This document shows positions 56,951 through 64,000 of a stretch of DNA of 64,000 nt, piece by piece. The DNA comes from Taiwanofungus camphoratus (lineage: Eukaryota > Basidiomycota > Agaricomycetes > Polyporales > Taiwanofungaceae). Location of the stretch: positions 1,922,001 through 1,986,000 of the forward strand of contig CP021221.1 in NCBI GenBank assembly GCA_003999685.1. The letters run 5' to 3'. The first letter of the stretch is position 1; every line of letters begins with the position of its first letter. The notes beneath the pieces were generated by a model. That model was not told the DNA's origin, did not search any database, and was given only the letters and a program-made list of their open reading frames with translations. Made by a program: the position numbers and the translations under genes.

Positions 56951-57706
56951 TCAAGGACTCGTCGCCCCGACGATCGAACCCTCAGCGTCTGACCCCTCTT
57001 GTTCTGATTTGACCCTGGCTCGTGGTCGGAGGGTGTTGGACTGGTCGGAAGGGATATCGTCATCACTGGTATGCATGCAGTCATGGCTCCAATGTCCCAT
57101 TTGTCGGCATCGTATGCAGAAGGGGGAGTTCCCCCCACTGGTCGAGCTAGGGGCACCACCAGTGATAGAGTTGGATGGGCCCTCACTGACAGAAGGGGCC
57201 TGTGTTCTGGCCTGATGTCGTGGCGGTATCAGGTTGTCTATGACGCCCATTAGAGGGGAGCGCATGAGGACGGCGAGCAGGTTGCGGGCTGCTCGGCTTG
57301 CATCCATGTGGAGAGTGGCCAACTGCCACGTTGTCGGATTGTTGCCATTTGGCCCAAGGCCTGTTTGCCTTCGTTCGAGTGTGGCCAAGCTGCCAGCCTC
57401 TCGCGCGACAATGACCAGTGTCCGGTAAATGTTCGTCAACTCCCACAGGTCCGGCCAAGCCAGCAGCCGGGTGTCTATTTCTGGCCGTAGATCGGCATCC
57501 ACCAGGGCCCAGGCAGTGCGATGCGCAAGTCTCCACTGATCGTACGGATCGTCGGACGCTGCCAATGGGGGCACTGTCTCCTGAATGTTTCGGTATGGGT
57601 GTGCGCGTGTGTGTCTTGCTCGTACTCGGGGTGCGAGGTCTCGTACCCTTGCTGCGCTGTGGTTCAAGTAGACGGATAGCTGTCGGGGGTCTGTATGAGT
57701 GGACAT
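56951..57706 (-). CDS. Accessory zinc-knuckle frame of element D, between pol and 3' LTR
   Basis: A 251-residue open frame starting MSTHTDPRQLSVYLNHSAAR. The N-terminal two thirds are helical. A single CCHC knuckle lies at about 195-210 (CIRCRQMGHWSHDC), and a basic, Ser-rich tail follows. It has the same position and general plan as the accessory frame of element B but no obvious sequence identity outside the knuckle. It may supply a capsid- or nucleocapsid-like function, because the gag portion upstream of pol in D is very short. Confidence 0.72.
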   Translation of the reverse strand: MSTHTDPRQLSVYLNHSAARVRDLAPRVRARHTRAHPYRNIQETVPPLAASDDPYDQWRLAHRTAWALVDADLRPEIDTRLLAWPDLWELTNIYRTLVIVAREAGSLATLERRQTGLGPNGNNPTTWQLATLHMDASRAARNLLAVLMRSPLMGVIDNLIPPRHQARTQAPSVSEGPSNSITGGAPSSTSGGNSPFCIRCRQMGHWSHDCMHTSDDDIPSDQSNTLRPRARVKSEQEGSDAEGSIVGATSP

Positions 57707-57731
57707 CGTAGTGCCGTGCCTCTGCTGAATG

Positions 57732-60700
57732 TCAGTTGTATGCAGCTTTGCAGATCCGGGTGTAGCGGGCGTTGACCTCGGGCCTTGTAGGCAACCTGTT
57801 GACCTTCTTATATTCCTCCAGAAGGTCGGGCGAGTTCCTTAAGTCCGCCTCGGACTGCCATGTATTAGCAGAGTTCGGCCATCCAACCCATTTGATTAGG
57901 AACTGCCATTTCCCACGTTGGGCACGATGCCCGTGAATGGCTTCGACTTCGTATTCTTCATCGCCATCGACTAATTCTGGGGGCGGCCTTGTGAAGTTCG
58001 GACCATGTTCCTTGGTTTCCCTGTATGGTGTCAACAGTGATGCATGGAATACTGGATGTATCTTCCATGCCCTTGGTAGCTGAAGCTTGTACGTTAGCGG
58101 TCCTAGGACTTCGGCTATCTTGAGTGGTCCCACTCGCTTTGGGGAAAACTTCCTCGGGGTCTTTAGGCGGAGGTTAGTTGCTTCTAGCCAAACCTGCGTC
58201 CCCTTCTCAAATGGCTGCCATGTGGTTCGAGCCCTTTCTGCCATCAACTGTGCAGCTAGATCCTGTGCTGCCAGTGCTTCCTTTCTGAACTCTCCGATGG
58301 CTAAGAGTCAGTCCTTGATTGATGGGTACCTTTCCGATGCCTTTGGTGATCCGATTGCCTTTGGATCATATCCCATAATCAGCTTGAATGGTGACTCCCT
58401 TCTTCCAGCATGCGGCACCTGATTGTGTGCGAATTCAAATTCCGGGATAAACTTTGCCCAGTTATGAGGATTGTTGGCACACAGGATCCTCCATGCGGCT
58501 TCGAGTTCCTGATTGACACGCTCAGTGCTTCCATCAGACTGCGGATGGTAGGCAGTGCTCATGGCCGCTTTGACACCTGTCAGCTTGCACCACTCCCGGA
58601 ACACCGTTGCTGCAAACTGTGGGCCTCGGTCCGATATGATTCTGTCAGGTAGCCCATATCGCCGGTAAACGTTCTGATGGAGTGCCTCGGCTGTTCCTAC
58701 TGCATCGATGGTCTTGTTGCAAGGAACCAGGACTATCCCTTTGGACAGTTCTCGGTCCACCACTACCATTAGTGCGTCAGATCCACGCGATTCTGGCAGG
58801 TCTGTGATGAAGTCGACTGAGATGTGTGAGAACGGCCTGGAGTTCAGTTCCGTTGGGATGGGTTGCATTGGTGGTCGTGTTGGATGCGTGTTGACCTTAT
58901 TCTCCTGGCATTTGGCGCAGCCTTTCACGTAGTTTTCGATAAAGGTGGCCATACCATCCCAGAACCAGTCCCTTCTGGCAATGGCAAATGTTCCCTGTGC
59001 TCCTGGGTGGGCCATAGCTGGGGTATCATGGCAAAGTCGAATGACTTCTCTGTGCAAGTCGTCACTAGGTGGTACGTAGATTCGATTTTTGTACAGAATC
59101 AATCCATCCTGTACATCCCAATCAGCCAATGTTGTGTGCGCAAATCCAGTGCCCTTGAATGGTGGTACTTTCCCCCGTTTTAAAGCGTCAATCGTCTCGA
59201 TGACCATGCTGTCACGACTTCGGTGTTGCCGGATGCGCTCGATGAGGTCAACATTAACTGCCTTTGCAAACAGTGTTTCTGGTAAGAGGACAATGTCCTC
59301 ATTGTCCCTCTCACCCCCTGGATGTCCTGGTCTACGTGATAGGGCGTCCGCCACTACGAGTCGTTTACCCTTTCGATTCTCCAGTAGTAAGTCAAACTGC
59401 GATAGCAGCAGTTGCCATCGTGCCTGGCGTCGTGTTAGCCGTTGGGCTTCTCTGAAGTATGTCAGGTTCTTGTGGTCCGTTATAACCGTGACCGGGTGCT
59501 TTGCGCCCTCCAGGTGGTGACGCCATTCCTCAAGTGCTCGTACGATTGCCAGTAATTCTCTATCATAGATCTGATAGTTCCGTTCTGCTTCCTTCAGCGA
59601 TTTTGAAAGGAATGCCACCGGGTGAAGTTTCCCATCAGGGCCCTCCTGTTGCAGTACTGCACCTGTTGCAACCAGTGAGGCATCGGCCTCGATTACAAAC
59701 GGTTTCTCAGGGTCGGGCATGGTGAGTACTGGGGCCTCACAAAAACGGCGTTTAAGTGCCTCGAAGGCTGCCTGGCACTTGTTCGACCAGTTCCAAGCTA
59801 CCCCCTTTTTCTTAAGTGCATTCAGGGGGTGGGCGATGTCCGAGAATCCGCGTATAAACCGTCGATAGTAATTGGCAAGGCCCAGGAATCGTTCCACATC
59901 CTTGACTTTGGTCGGTATGGGCCATTCATCGATGCCCCGCAGCTTGCCAGTGTCCATATGGATGTGGCCCGGTGTGATGGTCATTCCCAGAAACTCAACT
60001 TCTTGTACATCAAAGGCGCACTTTTCCGGTTTCACAAAGAGGTCCATCTCCTGCAAGCGTTGCAGTACCCGGCGTGTCCGTTCTCGGTGGATGGTAGCAT
60101 CATCGGAGTAGATCAGGATGTCGTCCATATAAATGGCTAACCATCCTTCCGCAAGCATGTCTTGAAACCCATCATTCATAAGCCGCTGGAAGGTGGCCGG
60201 GGCATTGCACATGCCGTAGAACATTACCGTTGGTTCAACTAGCTTCTTGGTTCCGTGGTGATTCACCATGAATGCTCCCTTCCACTGGTCGCCCTCCCTG
60301 ATGCGTACATTGTTGTAGCCATTTCGGAGGTCCAGCTTTGTGAATATGGTTGCCTTTTGCAGGTTGTCGATGAGCTCTCCAATGAGTGGGAGTGGGTATG
60401 CATCTTTTACCGTGCTGTTGTTGAGGTATCGGTAATCCTGACAGGGCCTGAGTGTACCATCCTTTTTTGCCACAAAAAATGCTGGGGAGGCCATGGGTGA
60501 CTTTGAGTCCCGTAGATATCCTTTCGCCAGGTTCTCGTCGAGGAACTTGTCCATCTCTGCTTGTTCAGCCAGGGATAATGCAATTACCCCGCACTTCCTA
60601 GGTACAAAGTTAGGCTTTGTCTCCACAGCGTGGTCCCATGGTCTCGAACCAGGGAATCGAGCAGCGGCCGCCTTTTCAAAGCGGTCCCGGTAGTCGAGTA

Positions 60701-62165
60701 AGTACTCAGGCACCAGGTCTTCAATCTGTGGCCCCTCCTCAGGGGGTGTCAGTGGTGCGCTTGTCTGCCTGGCGGTGGCTATGAACCGTTTTGAGCCCCT
60801 TACATGGCTGTTCCGATCTAACGATGGTTGAGACTTCTTGGGTGGCTGCAGCAGGCCCATTTCATCGAATAGGGGTTCCGGTTGATCGTTGAACATGCCT
60901 AAGACCCCTTCTCCCCTTGTATAAGCACATAGGATGGTTTCTAGCTCATCATCGTCCTCGTGTGCAGAGGCTCGGCACAATGGGATGCCGTCCGTGGTAG
61001 GCTGGTCCATGATCCAAGCATAGTATCCCTGCCATTCCTTAATCCTGTCCGGGTCAACCGTGAGGGTCCCTTTCGGCCAATCGATCTGCGGGTTGACTTG
61101 AATCAACCAAGGGTTGCCCAGCACTACTTCGAGGTCCCCGATGTCTGATACATAGAAGTTTGTGGGTATGTCATACCCTTCAAGCCGTATGCTCCCTTCA
61201 ACTCGATGGGTAATTGGTCCACCCCTGTTGGGGGTCCCATCAATGGTCGTACTTCGTACCTTCCGAGGTAGCGGTCGTGTGGGCAGTCCCCATCGTTCCA
61301 CAAGGTCAGGGTGTATGAGGTTGGCATCGGCTCCGCTATCGATTAGTGGTCTCACAGCGATGGCCTTTTTCCCGGCGACAACATAACCTTCTACATACAG
61401 AGTGGTTCCTTTCCGATATCCTGTGATTGTGGCCCCCATTGAGATGGTCGGGTCCTTACTGGTCTTTGGCTTGTCCAAGTTTCTTTGCACAGGTTTCCCT
61501 GTGCCTTCAGCCATTGATTCCCCTCCTGGGGCATCAGTGAAGTGTTTAAAATGAGGGAACCGTTTCTGTTCAATGGACTCTACGGTGGACGTTCCTAAGG
61601 ATTCCTCCGTTTCTTCACTGCTCCAGTAGTCTGCTGGTGGGACCGGATATGGCTGGGTTTCCTCCAAGGCGAAGTCATCTGAGTTTGACGAGTGGTGCAG
61701 TTCCAGTTCCCTGTCTCTCCCGGCATCATTGGAAGGTTGTGGAAGTCTGGGTTCGCTTTTGTGTGGATTATCGTGTTCATCGTCAGCTTCCCCTAGGGCC
61801 ACGTCTCTGTGTCCTTCCTTTCTGATTTTCCTGGGCTCCGGGCATGCCTTGACCAAGTGTCCTGGCTTCCTGCATCGGTAGCAGCTCCTCTTCTTCCAGT
61901 GATGAGGTGTCAGAGCTGTATTGGGGTGGTTGTGTCGGTGTCCTTGCCTGGAGCCTGTGCCTCTCTGCCCCTGTTCGAGGGCTTCAGTGGAGGGCTGAGA
62001 AAGTCTGAGGTCATTGTCGCTTGGGGTAAGCGGTCCATCCCAGGGGATCCCTAGGGCTGCTTCTTCTGTTGTTTCTGGTCGGGGTATGTGGTCTTCCTCC
62101 CTTCCTTCCTTCAATTTTCTTCGCCAGGTGATAGCTCTCCAGACTATCGCCAGGAACTTCTCCAT
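57732..62165 (-). CDS. gag-derived knuckle and pol coding region of element D
   Basis: Order on the minus strand: an acidic/basic leader, a CCHC knuckle (CYRCRKPGHLVKAC), a linker, protease (PLIDSGADANLI), reverse transcriptase (RPCQDYRYLNN, YMDDILIYSDD), RNase H (EADASLVATGAVL), integrase (HPGAQGT..CAKCQ, VDFITDLP, IISDRGPQFA) and a C-terminal chromodomain (FLIKWVGWPNSANTWQSE). There is about one break in this region; most of it is open. Typical of chromoviruses, except that no long capsid-coding gag precedes pol. Confidence 0.9.
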
Positions 62166-62368
62166 CTTTCCGGTGTTTCTTATCCTTCAACTCAACACTG
62201 ATGGTACGCACTTGTAGTCAAGTGATCCTCCTGCCAGTCCCTTCCAACGGGGACACTGGTCTTACCCAATCCTTCCTATGAGGACGTTGGTGAGGGTCTG
62301 GTTTCTTCCGCTTGTTCGCGTTCTAATTCGCTATCCTGAGATAGAGTTTGTAGGGAATCTTGTCCTAA
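62166..62368 (-). other. Leader of element D between 5' LTR and coding region
   Basis: About 200 bp. The sequence just inside the 5' LTR, read on the minus strand, begins TTAGGACAAGATTCCC. I could not match it to a known tRNA primer-binding site by eye. There is no room for a full gag frame. Confidence 0.55.
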
Positions 62369-62940
62369 TGTTACGGGGGGGTCTACGCCCGTAGGTGACT
62401 ACCGTGACGGGGGGTCGTTGAGTAGTCAGGCGTGAAGTGTAAACGAGGAGTCAGCCTGGCTGACGACGAGTACACGTCTAAGTCTTCAACTGCTAGCCCA
62501 ACAGTCTCGAGAGAGTTGCGGGCTAAGTCACAGCCTAAGTCCTAGTGTAGTCACAGGGATATAGATGGTCTAAGGCGACCCGTTGAATAGACGAAGGTAT
62601 AGGGGCCTAAGCCCAGTCGTAAAGTACAAATGGTAACAACGGCACCAAAGTACACAGTGTAACTAAGGAGGACAAGATTGGGGTGCTCCACAGTGAGCCA
62701 ACCCCTTAAGTACTATGGTGGGTTTAGGGCAAGCCTGCCCTCACTCCCACGGGTACCAGCACCTAAGCGTCCATAAGTCAGAGGCCCAAGTGGTCCCTTC
62801 TGAGGAACAGTCCACAACTAAGCGGGTGACGGTCAGCCCGTCAGGAATAATGGTGATAATTGTAAGTGTACACGACCCGCTAGTCCGGTATAGTGAAGAG
62901 AAATGAAAATGTATGTTCGCACCATTATCGCCTTGTAACA
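62369..62940 (-). repeat. 5' LTR of element D
   Basis: A near-perfect match to the 3' LTR at 56369-56939, bounded by TGTTAC and GTAACA and followed by the CTTTC duplication. Confidence 0.93.
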
Positions 62941-62945
62941 CTTTC

Positions 62946-64000
62946 CGTCTTTCTTCACCACACAAAACCATCGTGAACGATAGGAAGAATTCGAAGGTTC
63001 GTAGACCCTAGCTGCGATCTTCTTTTTGATTATTGCGCACACTTCGTTGTAGATTCCGGGTGGGATAGGAATGTTCTTTTGTACCCATGGCGTGTGCGGT
63101 ACTACCGGAAAGTCGATAGGAGGGAAGTACTCCGGCTTGAAGCACCCCCTTTCAGAGTCATTCCAAGCGAACGCATCAGCGTGTAGGGTCATAAAATGAT
63201 GTAGTAGGTCCCTCTCTGCTGGTTGTAGGAAGTCTCCACTGTGTAGCTTGTCCGTGAGATCGTGCCGTTCTTGCGTATATCGCGAAGTAGGTTCAAAAGG
63301 TGGTGGAGTCGGTGATAGGGTAGGCATCGTCGCTAAAGGGTCGCCTTTAATTTCGCGAATGATTCGGAATCGTTCGTCCAAAGCTCCCAGAATAGGGCGA
63401 GTCTTCAGCGCTACAGGCTTGTACTTCTTTTTCGATGCTGCAAATGTAGGAATAGGGGAAGAATCTGACAACTTAGGAAGGGATACCATCGGATTAGGAG
63501 CAAGGGAGGGTCTTCGGGCTGACTTCGTGACCTTTGTAGCGTTCCTGGGACCTGGAATGGGGATAGAGGATATGTCTTTAGAGGCGGAAAGCGAAAGCAT
63601 AGGGAGAGAATTCGGATCATCATGTGAAAGGGAGGGAGCCTTGGGCGGTGTTGCCGCTGCTAGAAAGCCAGATAGCCACCTAGTATGATCAGCAGGACCT
63701 TCCGAGACTTTCGAAGTTTCGCTAAAATAGAGAGACTGCAGATAGCTAGACACAGAGTTAGAGACTGATAGATAGAGCGCAGGAACAGAATTGTTATCTG
63801 CCGCATTTACAGCAGCGAAAGACACGATTTTAGGGGTATCGGATTCATACTCAACGACCAGGGCGACCTCTCCTTGATTTCTCAAATCCTCGAAGTCTAA
63901 AAACCCGATCGCAAATGATTCGAAGAGTTCGCGTGGGGGCAACTATGATGATGGGCTGGTAAGAACTTTTGACGTCCTCGAGGCATCGTAGGGATGGTCG
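62946..64000 (-). mobile_element. Element C, continuation to the right of element D
   Basis: On the minus strand an open frame runs from near the window end to the D insertion. The stretch from about 63940 has a Ser/Pro-rich linker (ATPPKAPSLSHDDPNSLPML, PTLSPTPPPFEPT). It then has the start of the reverse transcriptase with FAWNDSERGCFKPEYFPPI, WVQKNIPIPPGIYNEV and WFCVVKKDGK. Protease, gag and the 5' LTR lie beyond position 64000. Confidence 0.8.

Larger units (their letters stand above)
56369..62940 (-). mobile_element. Element D, complete Ty3/Gypsy chromovirus with near-identical LTRs
   Basis: The element spans 6.57 kb, has two LTRs of about 571 bp, and is flanked by the 5-bp target-site duplication CTTTC (56364-56368 and 62941-62945), which lies in reverse-transcriptase coding sequence of element C. 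Order on the minus strand: 5' LTR (62940-62369), short leader, gag-derived zinc knuckle fused ahead of pol, protease, reverse transcriptase, RNase H, integrase, chromodomain, accessory zinc-knuckle frame, polypurine tract, 3' LTR (56939-56369). The LTRs differ by about one substitution and one single-base length change, so the insertion is recent. Structurally whole, with about one break in the coding region. Confidence 0.92.

Overview
The window comes from the nuclear genome of a filamentous basidiomycete, most likely an Agaricomycete. The evidence is dense, intron-rich genes with introns of about 50 nt, fungal-only families (Kch1, Mdm10, Loa1/Vps66, Tvp38), and chromodomain-bearing Ty3/Gypsy elements typical of that group. 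It has two halves. Positions 1-38.9 kb are gene-rich host sequence. Positions 38.9-64.0 kb are a stack of mobile elements inserted into one another.

Host half, left to right: KCH1 (potassium transport, C-terminus outside the window) divergent from RBG1/DRG1 (ribosome-associated GTPase); two head-to-head class I ribonucleotide reductase small-subunit genes sharing a promoter with an ACGCGT box; VMA21 (V-ATPase assembly) and ALG8 (dolichol-linked glycan glucosyltransferase); a syntaxin-18/UFE1 SNARE; TVP38 divergent from LOA1 (acyltransferase); an SR-type RRM protein; two copies of a PLP-dependent trans-sulfuration enzyme, one intact and one decayed, with a small unrecognised gene between them; a secreted double-psi beta-barrel protein; UTP12 and IMP4 (both SSU processome) flanking an M18 aspartyl aminopeptidase; the spliceosomal SmG gene; a disordered RGG protein; MDM10 (ERMES); and an altered protein-kinase-like gene. 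I worked exon structures out by hand from conserved protein sequence and GT/GC-AG boundaries. For nearly all genes the exon lengths sum to a whole number of codons, an internal check on the models.

Mobile half: a LINE with an endonuclease domain lies upstream of the kinase-like gene. It is interrupted by chromovirus A, A by its relative B, B by a different Gypsy element C with a 1.77-kb LTR, and C by chromovirus D. All four LTR elements lie in minus orientation. The right-hand remainders of the LINE and of A, B and C fall beyond the window, and only D is complete end to end. A solo LTR of the B family also sits in the protease region of B. A, B and D each carry, or retain part of, an extra zinc-knuckle reading frame between pol and the 3' LTR. 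C instead carries an antisense, apparently spliced reading frame in that place.

Points of special interest are RBG1 (microexons of 7, 9 and 12 nt and introns splitting its G1, G3 and G4 motifs, one of them frame-neutral and stop-free), the paired RNR small-subunit genes, recurrent GC-AG introns, an IMP4 gene whose first coding exon is only the ATG, and the accessory frames of the Gypsy elements.
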